In this document: positions 1-15,246 of the stretch, in pieces | How the letters are laid out: every line of letters starts with the position of its first letter | Position numbering within the stretch: the stretch's first letter is position 1 | NCBI GenBank assembly: GCA_001007975.1 | Contig: CP011268.1 | Coordinates: 372,001-436,000 of the forward strand | Origin: a candidate division SR1 bacterium Aalborg_AAW-1 | GTDB taxonomy: Bacteria; Patescibacteriota; Gracilibacteria; Absconditabacterales; Absconditicoccaceae | DNA length: 64,000 nucleotides | Direction: 5' to 3' | The notes under the pieces: generated by a model | The model's input: only the letters and a program-made list of their open reading frames with translations | What the model was told of the DNA's origin: nothing | The model's database searches: none | Position numbers and translations under genes: made by a program

Positions 1-72
1 TAATGTTGTTTTACCAACTCAGAGAAATCATGAGAGGACGGTAACGGGGATTAGAGGTGATGATATAGTCAT
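1..72 (-). CDS. CobW/COG0523 family GTPase, 5' end only (runs off the window)
   Basis: Only the first 24 codons lie in the window. Reading from the ATG at 72 with TGA as Gly gives an N-terminus ending PVTVLSGFLGVGKTTL, the Walker A strand and P-loop of the CobW/Zng1 G3E GTPases. Members of that family act as GTP-dependent metal chaperones, often for zinc or cobalt, and are frequently Zur-regulated. Two of the P-loop glycines are TGA codons. It follows the PLP-rhodanese gene on the same strand after a 27-bp gap, so it is probably the third gene of an operon starting at 2247. The metal cannot be told from this fragment, and the GCxCC motif expected later in the protein is outside the window. 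Confidence 0.8.
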
Positions 73-99
73 ATTATCCAAGAAAATAAATAAAATATA

Positions 100-1386
100 T
101 TACTTATGAATGCATATTTGGTTCTTACATACAGGATATCAACTATTGTATCGATGTATTATTCAAGATTCTAATGATTGAGCGTTATATCATAATGATT
201 TGACATACTTCGCAACAATATCAGATTTAGAACCATATGAACATACAAAGACATACTTATATTCTTTCGATAGCGATGTCTCTACAAACTCATCCACATA
301 ATGAAATGGAATTGAAGATGCTGCATCAATATGATATTCATTGAATTGGTCTTGAGGTCTAAGATCTATAATCCAAAGATTATCAAGATATTGCATATCA
401 TCAATCAATTGTTGCACTGTATATCACTCTGAATTCGTTGTATCTAGGACAACTTCATAATCATAAAGATATGGTAATGCAGTATCAGGACAGGCAAATA
501 CAAGATGAACACCTCTATTATGTGCTAACTGAGATTGAGCATATTCTAAGGTTGCATAATAATTCATACCAGAACTTGGACCTCATAAAATCCCATATTG
601 ACACAACTTTGTGCTATATTGATAGGCATCATGTGTTCATACTTTAATAATCTGATCAGTCCATTTTTTCCAATCAAATCAAATATGTGAAAGTAATCAT
701 TCTGTTCTTGGTCAAGGTATAGGATTATTTTCTTTTCTTACTACACCTATTGTGTATATATCAGGATTTTGTTTTTTTAAATACTGAGAAATACCTAATA
801 AGGTACCTGTAGTTCAAAGGCTTGTAATAATTCCATCTATTTCTGGTAACTGATTAAAAATCTGAGGTCAAGTAATATCATAATGACTCTTCCAATTTAT
901 ATCATTATCGTATTGTCAAAGGTTATGTCGTCAATCTTTTTTTCATAACGATTTTGCAATATTGATACTACTCTCTGGATCATTAGGATTAGGACAAATA
1001 GGCTCATTATTATATTTTATATTCAATCACATGAGAGATAATAACTTTCTCTTCCCCTCAGTAACCTCTGTAGAGACAATAGCAGTCGTATCACAATTAT
1101 TGTAAACTTTACCATACACACTTACAGAATAGGCAGTATTTCATGAAGAGCTTTCTACAAAATGATTAATATCAGAACTATTTGACAGAGCATCTTGTAC
1201 CATATATCGAGCGGGTAATGATTTTATATTCAATAACGGATTCATATAAAGAAGTTTTGCATAGATATGTATTCAATTATTATAATAGGGATTCAACGAC
1301 TCTGGTAATTCAACCAAAGGAGTAATGTAATTATGGGGATCATGAAATTGTTGTAATGCATCTCTACCTCTATATATATTTTTCAT
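100..1386 (-). CDS. Cysteine-synthase-like PLP enzyme fused to a C-terminal rhodanese domain
   Basis: 428 aa read through many TGA-Gly codons. Residues about 20-320 have the fold-type II PLP layout: NPLLNIKSLPAR with candidate Schiff-base Lys55 (family form NPTGSFKDR), ESSSGNTAYSV as the substrate-binding loop, SLGTTGTLLGISQYL as the phosphate-binding loop, and GGPSSGMNYYATLEYA near the end. From about residue 325 a rhodanese domain begins (LWIIDLRPQDQFNEYHID) with a likely active-site Cys in FVCSYGSKS. The C-terminus adds VCKNQIC, a possible metal-binding pair. The family makes or degrades cysteine-type amino acids; rhodaneses carry persulfide sulfur. The substrate is unknown. It lies between a MinD-like ATPase and a CobW GTPase, 27 bp from each, which suggests one transcript. 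Confidence 0.8.
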
Positions 1387-1413
1387 CAAATAAAAAACTC
1401 ATCAAAATAAACA

Positions 1414-2247
1414 TTAATTGTTTTTCAAACTCTCCAATTTCATCACTCTTTCCACCAGACTAAATCACTGATAATTTTTTACCTCTTCATAGATATGAGC
1501 AATGCTATCTTTGACCGTAGGAGAAACCTTATCATAATCATACGCAAATAATCCATCATCAAATCCTATACTGCCAATGACCTTATCACCAAATTCTTCA
1601 TAGATCTGATGAATGTATTCGTTCTCTTGATACTTATTTACTACAAATCAGAAGTTAACATCAGACATCTCGCATAAGTTTTTGATCTGACGAGCGACCT
1701 TAATACTATTTCTACTGGGTTCTACAACCGTGATAAGATAATCACAAGCATGATAGAGTCCAAAGTTGATCATATCGACACCAGCTACTCCATCGACCAC
1801 GACATCTCGATTTCATTCATCTAAGAGTGTCAACCATACTTTGAGTGGATTACTCATACCGTGCGAACAGCGCCCACCAGTTATCACATCTTCAGAACCT
1901 AGTCAGACAATACCTATTTGAAGATTTTTGCTATGATCAACTAATACTCTTTTACTAAACTCATCCCTATCATCCAAAAAAAACTTACAATGACCGAGAT
2001 GTTTTTTGATCACTTCTCTAGCTTTGGATAGTTCAGATTCTTCCAAATACACGAACAAATCATCATATAATCATTTAAATGTCGGAGTCTCTGATGTAAA
2101 ATCATATCACAATAAGTCAGTAAAATCCATATTATGATCACTATCAATCGCACATACCGTATGATTCTCATGCAAGAGATATTGAGTTAATAATCGACTG
2201 ATACTACTCTTACCACTACCTCACTTTCAGACAACTGCTATTTTCAT
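1414..2247 (-). CDS. MinD/CooC-like deviant Walker A ATPase
   Basis: 277 aa starting MKIAVVGKGGSGKSSISRLL, a deviant Walker A motif (KGGxGKS) whose glycines are partly TGA. The switch region AIDSDHNMDFTDLLGYD and the later VVVDGVAGVDMINFG match the SIMIBI class that includes MinD, ParA, NifH-like and CooC proteins. CooC loads nickel into CO dehydrogenase; relatives insert other metals or move cargo. A single Cys in GGRCSHGMSNPL sits about where CooC has its metal-binding cysteines, so a metal role is possible but unproven. It is the first gene of the minus-strand group and starts 40 bp from a 15-bp palindrome shared with the divergent Fur-family gene. A cell-division role is less likely, as there is no MinC/MinE and no C-terminal amphipathic helix is evident. 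Confidence 0.75.
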
Positions 2248-2286
2248 GATATAGGTTTGAAATAAAGTTCAATCAATATACACAAA

Positions 2287-2301
2287 TGCAATAATATTGC
2301 A
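2287..2301. promoter_or_regulatory. Fur-family operator candidate 1
   Basis: A perfect 7-1-7 inverted repeat, TGCAATAATATTGCA, in the 125-bp gap between the divergent MinD-like gene (start 2247) and the Fur-family gene (start 2373). A 15-bp 7-1-7 palindrome is the usual form of Fur-superfamily boxes. Binding by the neighbouring regulator is inferred. Confidence 0.65.
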
Positions 2302-2309
2302 ATAGTAAA

Positions 2310-2324
2310 TGCAAAATAGTTGCA
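2310..2324. promoter_or_regulatory. Fur-family operator candidate 2
   Basis: TGCAAAATAGTTGCA is a second copy of the first palindrome with imperfect inner arms. It begins 23 bp after the first, about two helical turns, which would allow cooperative binding on one DNA face. It lies 49 bp before the Fur-family start codon and so probably overlaps its promoter. Confidence 0.55.
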
Positions 2325-2372
2325 ATTACAAAAAAAATAAATAATATGTAGCTATTTATATCCCTCTATCAC

Positions 2373-2777
2373 ATGTTTCAAGAACACGCACTAAATATTC
2401 TCAAACAACATAATCAAAAAATCACTAAAACTCGTCTTCGAATTTTAAATCAACTTGCTGAGATCAAACAACCTCTCAATCCCTATGAACTCATCAAACA
2501 ATCTACAGATTCAACGATTGATATTACCACTATCTATAGAAATCTCGAACTGTTTGAAAAAATAGGTCTTGTACATAAGGTACAAAGTCTGTGATGATAT
2601 CTTCCTTGCACACATGAACATAAAGAATGTAGCAAATCACATGATATTATTATATGTACAAGCTGTAACACCATCAATGAAACACATATCGATAGTAGAA
2701 CAAAAACACTACTCTGACTCAGTCAGTGACCTGTAGAGTTGAACGGACGTTGTAACTCCTGTGAACAAAAAAACTAG
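2373..2777 (+). CDS. Fur-family metal-responsive repressor (Zur/PerR-like)
   Basis: 134 aa, the usual size. Residues 1-80 are the winged helix (QKITKTRLRILNQL ... TIDITTIYRNLELFEKIGLV), with the TIYRNLELF recognition helix typical of Fur proteins. Next come the His/Cys-rich sensor segment CTHEHKECSKSHDIIICTSC and a C-terminal CNSC, giving the two CxxC pairs of the structural zinc site. It is divergent from the MinD-like ATPase, PLP-rhodanese and CobW GTPase genes, and two palindromes between them suggest that it represses both directions. The CobW partner favours zinc sensing, but the metal cannot be fixed from sequence. Two adjacent Gly codons are one TGA and one GGT-like run read through. 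Confidence 0.88.
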
Positions 2778-2797
2778 TCAATAATGACTAGTTTTTT
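2772..2797. terminator. Intrinsic terminator between the convergent fur-like gene and rpoC
   Basis: Stem AACTAGTCA (2772-2780), loop ATAA, stem TGACTAGTT (2785-2793), then a T run. The upstream A run makes it usable for rpoC from the other side. It overlaps the last codons of the Fur-family gene. Confidence 0.85.
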
Positions 2798-2807
2798 ATA
2801 TAATATG

Positions 2808-6662
<3,855 letters not shown>

Positions 6663-6730
6663 AAATGGTGATTAACAAGAAATAAATTTTAGAATATATG
6701 TCACTCTTATAACTTTATCATACAACAGTA

Positions 6731-10333
<3,603 letters not shown>

Positions 10334-10518
10334 GAAAGAAACAACAGATAAATTAAAAGAGCAAGTAACGAAAAAAATAGCCAACTACATTAGAGAGCAA
10401 ATTGACTATCATGAAAACAAAGGAGAGTATGGAAGAGTGTACTGTGTGAGAAATTCATGAAAGGATGTGTGTGTAAAACAAAATAATATCACAGTGATAT
10501 TCTATGTTCTAGCAAAAA

Positions 10519-10701
10519 CTATCCTCTTATTGATTTCTTTTTTGGTCTTTGTGGAGTCAACACATGTCTTCCTTTTCTTCTTCTTGCATTAATTGTTTTT
10601 TGACCATGTGATGTTTCCATCTTTTTTCTTCGTCCATGTTTACGAAGTCTTTTACCAGTTACCCACTGATATTTTCTAATTCTTCTTAATTTACTTGCCA
10701 T
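10519..10701 (-). CDS. rpmH: Ribosomal protein bL34
   Basis: 60 aa, very basic. The segment TGKRLRKHGRRKKMETSHG followed by QKTINARRRKGRHVLTP matches the bL34 core (KRxxKHGFRxRMxTxxGRxVLxxRRxKGRxxL). It has an N-terminal extension of about 15 residues and a short C-terminal KK-rich tail compared with the usual 44-46 aa. bL34 is normally next to rnpA and dnaA; here it sits between bS18 and rpoB on the same strand, an unusual place. No TGA codons are used. Confidence 0.85.
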   Translation of the reverse strand: MASKLRRIRKYQWVTGKRLRKHGRRKKMETSHGQKTINARRRKGRHVLTPQRPKKKSIRG

Positions 10702-10808
10702 ACGGACACCTTATTTAAGTAAGTAAAACAATGATATTCTACAACAAACAGCAAGTATATAACACTATTTTTAGGTTATTATCACTTCCTTAAGTTATAT
10801 CAATCAAA

Positions 10809-11018
10809 TTATTGAGTATATGCAATAAGACCTAATTCTCTTGCTCTAATAATAGCTTTTCTAAGCTTTTTTTGAACACGCACAGAATGCTGAGAATATT
10901 TTCTTGGTTTGATATTATCAAATCTTGTCATATATTCTTGCAACAATGGTACCGCTTTCCAAGAGATAAGTTCTATCACATCATTACTTTTGAGAAGATC
11001 ATTCTTCTTTTTGATCAT
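10809..11018 (-). CDS. rpsR: Ribosomal protein bS18
   Basis: 69 aa. The core IDYKDVxLLxxFI-type region is present as VIELISWKAVPLLQEYMTR, followed by KIxPRR-type FDNIKPRKYSQHSVRVQ and KKLRKAIIRARELGLIAYT, typical of S18. It binds the small-subunit platform next to bS6, whose gene lies 50 bp upstream on the same strand. The usual ssb gene between rpsF and rpsR is absent. No TGA codons. Confidence 0.92.
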   Translation of the reverse strand: MIKKKNDLLKSNDVIELISWKAVPLLQEYMTRFDNIKPRKYSQHSVRVQKKLRKAIIRARELGLIAYTQ

Positions 11019-11068
11019 ACTGGAGAGAGTTTATATAATAAAATGATACAGAGACTGTAGATTGTACC

Positions 11069-11446
11069 TTATTTTTTTGAAGGTTTCTTTTCTTCTTTGT
11101 CAGAAAGGATTTTTTCAACTTTCTTTTGCATATCAGCATACGTTACAAATTCTTCATTTGCTTTCATTGCATAGAAGAAATGTCTCAACAATCCTTTTAC
11201 GAAAGTAAATTGTTTTGTAAAGTTATTGATTGCTACTGGATCAGTATGAATATAATATGACACAAGGTGCATATGTGTATTTTCTTTCTTTCCTTGAAGA
11301 GAATAAGCAGTCTTTACAACTCCAATATCATCTTTAGCTTTGATAGTATCTTTTCCGATAATATCTTCAACAGTTGAAAGAAGTTCTGTCTTTTCATCCG
11401 CTCAAAGAGAAGCTTTGATAACAAGAACAAGTTCGTATGGTTTCAT
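11069..11446 (-). CDS. rpsF: Ribosomal protein bS6
   Basis: 125 aa from ATG 11446 (MKPYELVLVIKASLG), matching the S6 opening MRxYElxxIl. One TGA-Gly lies at codon 15. The RNP-like beta sheet follows (KAKDDIGVVKTAYSLQGKKE and HMHLVSYYIHTDPVAINN), with a lysine-rich tail. It forms a dimer with bS18 on the 30S platform, and the genes are adjacent in the same order as in most bacteria. Confidence 0.93.
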
Positions 11447-11485
11447 GATGAAACGAAAATGAAATAAAGAATATAGTATACTATT

Positions 11486-11571
11486 GTCATTCCGAGCGTA
11501 GTCGAGAGATCCTTTACCCACAAAGGGAATAAACGATTTCTCCACGCCACTTTCGTTTCGGTCGAAATGAC
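11486..11571. repeat. Dispersed palindromic repeat between rpsF and tsf
   Basis: The ends are imperfect inverted repeats: the left end opens GTCATTCCGAGCG and the right end, read from the other strand, opens GTCATTTCGACCG. A small inner stem CCTTT...AAAGG is also present. GC content and k-mers differ from the AT-rich surroundings. It resembles the non-coding GTCATT(T/C)CGA-type dispersed repeats known from many bacterial genomes. Whether it acts as a terminator, mobile unit or RNA signal is unknown. Confidence 0.6.
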
Positions 11572-11583
11572 TATATATGATAA

Positions 11584-12375
11584 TTAAATAGAAACTCTCA
11601 AGAAAGATTTAACAACAAATCCAGCTGGGAGAAGTTCTTTGATTTTTTTACTTTGATCTTTGATAGATACTTGTTCAAGAAGAATATCATCTTGTACAGC
11701 TTTTTGCACCTTACCTTCAACAATTTGATCTCTAATGTTTTCAGGTTTATTTGCCAATGACTCATCTGCAGCAAATTCTGATTTCAATTGCGCAATACGA
11801 TCAGTTGGTACATCATCAATTGAAACAAACAATGGATTCATAGCAGCCACTTGAAGCGCTACAGTTTTTGCGACCTCATCATCAGAACCATCATAGAACA
11901 CTACTGAAGAAAGTGATCCTCCATGATTATAAGCATAGGCATGTGCCTTTGTTTTGTAAACATAGGCAATTTTCATAGCTTCTCCAATAGTTACTGCTTG
12001 ATCTTTCACAAGAGTTTGTAATGTATCCATAAGATCAGCTGGAACTTGTTCTGGATCAACATCACCAGCATATTGTGCAGTAGCACTTACCAATGAATCA
12101 ACCAAAGCACCGAATGCTTCATTTTTAGCCACAAAATCTGTTTCACAAAGAAGTTTTATTCCAACAACAGTATCATCAGAAACTACAAATCTTACAATAC
12201 CATTATTTGTTTCTCTATCTGCTTTTTTATCAGCTTTGATTGCTCCTTTTTTCTTCAAGATTTCTTTTGCTAATTCAAGATCACCATTAGCTTCCACTAA
12301 TGCTTCTTTACAATCTCCGAGAGGAGCAAGCGTTGCATCTCTCAATTGCTTGATCATATCGATTGATATACTCAT
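11584..12375 (-). CDS. tsf: Elongation factor Ts
   Basis: 263 aa with no TGA codons. The N-terminal UBA-like domain (IDMIKQLRDATLAPLGDCKEAL) is followed by the TDFVAKNEAFG motif that contacts EF-Tu. EF-Ts exchanges GDP for GTP on EF-Tu. The family motif is usually TGAGMMDCKKAL; here it reads ATLAPLGDCKEAL, a common CPR-type variation. It is downstream of uS2 as in most bacteria, but a membrane-protein gene lies between them. Confidence 0.95.
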   Translation of the reverse strand: MSISIDMIKQLRDATLAPLGDCKEALVEANGDLELAKEILKKKGAIKADKKADRETNNGIVRFVVSDDTVVGIKLLCETDFVAKNEAFGALVDSLVSATAQYAGDVDPEQVPADLMDTLQTLVKDQAVTIGEAMKIAYVYKTKAHAYAYNHGGSLSSVVFYDGSDDEVAKTVALQVAAMNPLFVSIDDVPTDRIAQLKSEFAADESLANKPENIRDQIVEGKVQKAVQDDILLEQVSIKDQSKKIKELLPAGFVVKSFLRVSI

Positions 12376-12412
12376 ATCTGATGTATGATAACGAATAAAA
12401 TAAGATTAATTT

Positions 12413-12829
12413 TTATACTCAAACAGATGGTTCTGACACAGGCGGTGTCTCGTCACTAAACAGCGACAAGATCCAATCTCCAAGCCCCACCAACAATTTA
12501 ACCACCACAAAGGAATGATTATATGCTCCTGCTCGAGCTTGTTGTACTGCAAAAGCCCAAATACCAAACCATGCCAATAACACTAAGACAAACAAATATC
12601 CAACAATACTTGCCACAAAGAAGATAAGTACAGCAAGCAAAAACATTATCAAACCTAATGACCACAATGACAGGGAAAAAGCAAGATAATATCTTTCAAA
12701 TACCGACAACTCTTTTTGTACTGACAGCATCATTACAATACCGACAAAGAAGAGAGCCGTAATAGCCCTTTTCTTCTCAACTGTCGATGGAATATATTGT
12801 TCAGAAATAGATGTAAGTTCTTCGTTCAT
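12413..12829 (-). CDS. Small multi-pass membrane protein of unknown function
   Basis: 138 aa. A polar N-terminus (about 20 residues) is followed by about three hydrophobic spans: AITALFFVGIVMMLSV, ALSLWSLGLIMFLLAVLIFF and ASIVGYLFVLVLLAWFGIW. The C-terminal tail is acidic and Pro-rich. The true stop is TAA at 12413; a TGA two codons earlier is read as Gly. It is placed between rpsB and tsf, which are usually adjacent. I do not recognise the family; the shape recalls DUF4870-like proteins, without decisive motifs. Confidence 0.75.
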
Positions 12830-12921
12830 GTATCCTATAAGAATTAAAGGACAGTATGCGCTCCTATAAGTTTATGTTTATTTATTGATACCTATAAACA
12901 GGTATAATTCCATAAAAACTA

Positions 12922-13581
12922 TTAGGCAAACAATGTTTCTAGAACATACGTAGGTGATTTTTGGTTATGCATATTAAGGACTGCAATATTTCCACGATCC
13001 CATCGTTTTGGGAAATCAGTAGAAGCAAGCAAAATACTTGGTGTATTTGAAACCTCGATCTCATGAACAAGACCATCAAACATTGCTGCATCTACAACGA
13101 TAACCAATTCAGGTTTTCTTGTAAGGTTTTTTACTCCTTCATAGATTTTCTCAATTTTTGCAAGATGTCTCTTATTCATAGATTGTTCTTTTTTTGTAAG
13201 TTTAGCAAAACTCTCACTTGCAATAAACTTTTTCTTTTCGTTCATTTGTTTGATCGTAGAGAAAAGTGTATCGAAGTTTGTAAGAAATCCTGCTGGTAAT
13301 TTATTAGTAAGGTAGTGAAAACCATGCTTTTGAGCAAGACCAGCAATCACGTCAGAAAGTCCTGATTTTTGACAAACCACAACAATTTCTTGATTGTTTT
13401 TCTTCGCTTCTTGCACCGTTACATAAATATCATTCAATGCCTTGACTTGAGTTTCTGGATCGAGAACAACAGTACCGTTTGTCTCTTCTTTCCAGAATTT
13501 CTTCGTCTTTGGGCTTGAAGTATTTTTGATACCACCAACGTAGACGAAATTGTCTACAATTCATTGTACTGTAAATGCCAT
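12922..13581 (-). CDS. rpsB: Ribosomal protein uS2
   Basis: 219 aa, slightly shorter than the usual 230-260. It starts MAFTVQGIVDNFVYVGG; the VGG corresponds to the GxHFGH region. The body contains VVVCQKSGLSDVIAGLA, FHYLTNKLPAGFLTNFDTL (family: RWxGGxLTNxxT) and TRKPELVIVVDAAMFDGLVHE, then SILLASTDFPKRWDRGNIAVL (family: PvIalvDTNcdPd). Several of these motifs are weakened relative to other bacteria, notably RWLGGTLTNF changed to NKLPAGFLTNF. The TGA at codon 7 is Gly. It lies upstream of tsf, one gene apart. Confidence 0.88.
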
Positions 13582-13612
13582 CGACAACAAGAATAATTAA
13601 AAAAGGAGAGAA

Positions 13613-13996
13613 CTATTTGAGAGTTACTACAGCTCCAGCGTCAGATAATTTGATTTTGAACATTTCAGATTCATCACCTTTCACTCCAGCTTTCACGATA
13701 ACTGGTGCTTTTTCAACCATTTCTTTCGCTTCAGGAAGAGAAACTCCAAGCAATTCTTTTACAACTTTGATAACAGCGATTTTTTGTTGTCCAACTTCAG
13801 TAAGTTCTACATCAAATGAATCTTTAGCAGCTCCTCCAGCATCATCATCAGACGCAGCAGCTCCTCCAGCAACTACCATAGATGCAGCAGTTACTCCAAA
13901 TTCTTCTTCAAGAGCTTTCACAAGAGCAGCTAATTCAACAGCTGTAAGTTCTTTTACAAGGTCAAATACTTTTTGAGCGTTTTTAGTTAATTCCAT
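13613..13996 (-). CDS. rplL: Ribosomal protein bL12
   Basis: 127 aa, acidic, with no TGA codons. The N-terminal dimerisation region (LTAVELAALVKALEEEFG) is followed by an Ala/Gly hinge (VVAGGAAASDDDAGGAAK) and the factor-binding C-terminal domain, including KIAVIKVVKELLGVSLPEAKEMVEKAP. It forms the ribosomal stalk on uL10, whose gene is 71 bp upstream on the same strand. Confidence 0.97.
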   Translation of the reverse strand: MELTKNAQKVFDLVKELTAVELAALVKALEEEFGVTAASMVVAGGAAASDDDAGGAAKDSFDVELTEVGQQKIAVIKVVKELLGVSLPEAKEMVEKAPVIVKAGVKGDESEMFKIKLSDAGAVVTLK

Positions 13997-14067
13997 TAGG
14001 GTAATTAATATAATAAATTAAAACCAAACATTAGTGTGCTATACATATCACTGAACTTAGTCAGAAA

Positions 14068-14583
14068 CTATGCATTTTCTTGTTTCTTTGCAATTTGATC
14101 CAATACTCCAGCCGTAGCTTGCATAGGATATTTCAAAAGATACAAGAATTTTCCAACCAATTCTTCCTTTGATGGGATATTTGCAAGTTCAGATACATAA
14201 GTTGCATCTTTCCATTCGCTTCCATACCATCCTCCTAAGAATGAGTAAGAACATTGTTTTCCTTGTTTTTTGAATAATTTGTTCATCTTCACAATAGCCT
14301 TCAATGGAGCGAAATCTTCCGTTTCCAATTCCATAACCAAGAGAGACCCATTCAGAGTTCCCAAGTCTACGACATCTTTACCGTTTTTTTCTGCCGTTTG
14401 AAGAAGAAGTCTTTTCTTTGCAATTCTTGACTTAGCAGCAGTAGCAGCAAGTTCTTTTTTGAACGCTACCACAGAATCCACAGGGAGTCATTTTTGCTCG
14501 ATCAGAACAACATCCTTACCAGAAGATAACAGATCAGCATATTGGCTGATAAGTTCTTGTTTTTGTTGTCTTGTAAGTGCCAT
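14068..14583 (-). CDS. rplJ: Ribosomal protein uL10
   Basis: 171 aa from ATG 14583 (MALTRQQKQELISQYADLL), the normal L10 opening. A TGA-Gly follows (LIEQKG). The typical VAFKKELAATAAKSRIAKKRLLLQT resembles the LRxxLrxagxxyxVvKNtL region, and the C-terminal helices that bind bL12 are present. L10 holds the L12 stalk and represses its own operon through the leader RNA seen just upstream (14701-14772). Confidence 0.93.
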
Positions 14584-14602
14584 ATGACACAGCCATAAAG
14601 AA

Positions 14603-14630
14603 TAAAAAAATACTGTTGTTCAGACAGCAT
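14603..14630 (-). terminator. Attenuator hairpin in the rplJ leader
   Basis: On the minus strand ATGCTGT, a 7-nt loop and ACAGTAT form a 7-bp stem with one G-U pair, followed directly by a T run that ends 19 nt before the rplJ start. Its place downstream of the L10 leader suggests regulated termination. Whether it is relieved by L10 shortage is inferred. Confidence 0.7.
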
Positions 14631-14700
14631 TCCACGAAATTGTACAGAAAACATCACAATAAGAGATCTTACAAAAAGCAAGATTCTGACGGACATTGAA

Positions 14701-14772
14701 TGTAGCAGTTCCTAGGCAGGCAGTGGTGTTTCACACAATTAGAGGACAGAGTCCCACCTACTGTTTTGGGAA
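14701..14772 (-). ncRNA. Ribosomal protein L10 leader RNA
   Basis: The minus strand has AACAGTAGGTGGGAC, a stem segment, then CACTGCCTGCCTAGGAAC. These match the conserved parts of the L10 leader (ACAGUAGGUG ... CCUGCCGAGG). The leader binds the L10(L12) complex and represses rplJL. It lies about 120 nt upstream of rplJ with an intrinsic terminator in between. Confidence 0.75.
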
Positions 14773-14844
14773 TGTATCAAATTTAATATAATGATTTTGA
14801 AAGAGATTGCAAGGGGAAATAAGTATAATAATAGACAATTTCTT

Positions 14845-15186
14845 CTACAAAAACTGATCAATATCCCAAGGAGGGAATCTTTTATTAAATTCATTTTCGG
14901 AGATCTCAATAAGTTTTACATCTGGTCCTTGATTGTCTTTCATCAGTTGCAGTCTTTCTTCAGAAACTGGTCCTACATAATATATTACTCAATCAATCCA
15001 TGAAGAAGCACGAACTCTCATTACAGATATAAGTTTTGAAAAATCTAATGTTTTTATATTTTCTTTGCCTGATATAAGATCATTAATAAAATCGTTAGCG
15101 TGCATCTTATAGTTTTTGAAATAAATGAATATATTCACCTCCTGATAGATTAGTTTTTTTTCATAATCCCAAACTCTTACTAGCAT
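14845..15186 (-). CDS. Hypothetical protein
   Basis: 113 aa from ATG 15186; a TTG at 15198 would add four residues. One internal TGA (SWIDGVIYYVGPVSEE) is Gly. It has no signal peptide or membrane span. The N-terminal half looks like mixed beta (LVRVWDYEKKLIYQEVNIFIYF) and the C-terminus is polar and acidic. It sits convergently just downstream of the restriction-modification gene on the same strand. I do not recognise the family. Confidence 0.6.
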
Positions 15187-15246
15187 ATTACATCTCAACC
15201 GCTGCAGTTATATCCTTTTTATTCTACTTAAGAAAATATCTCAATA

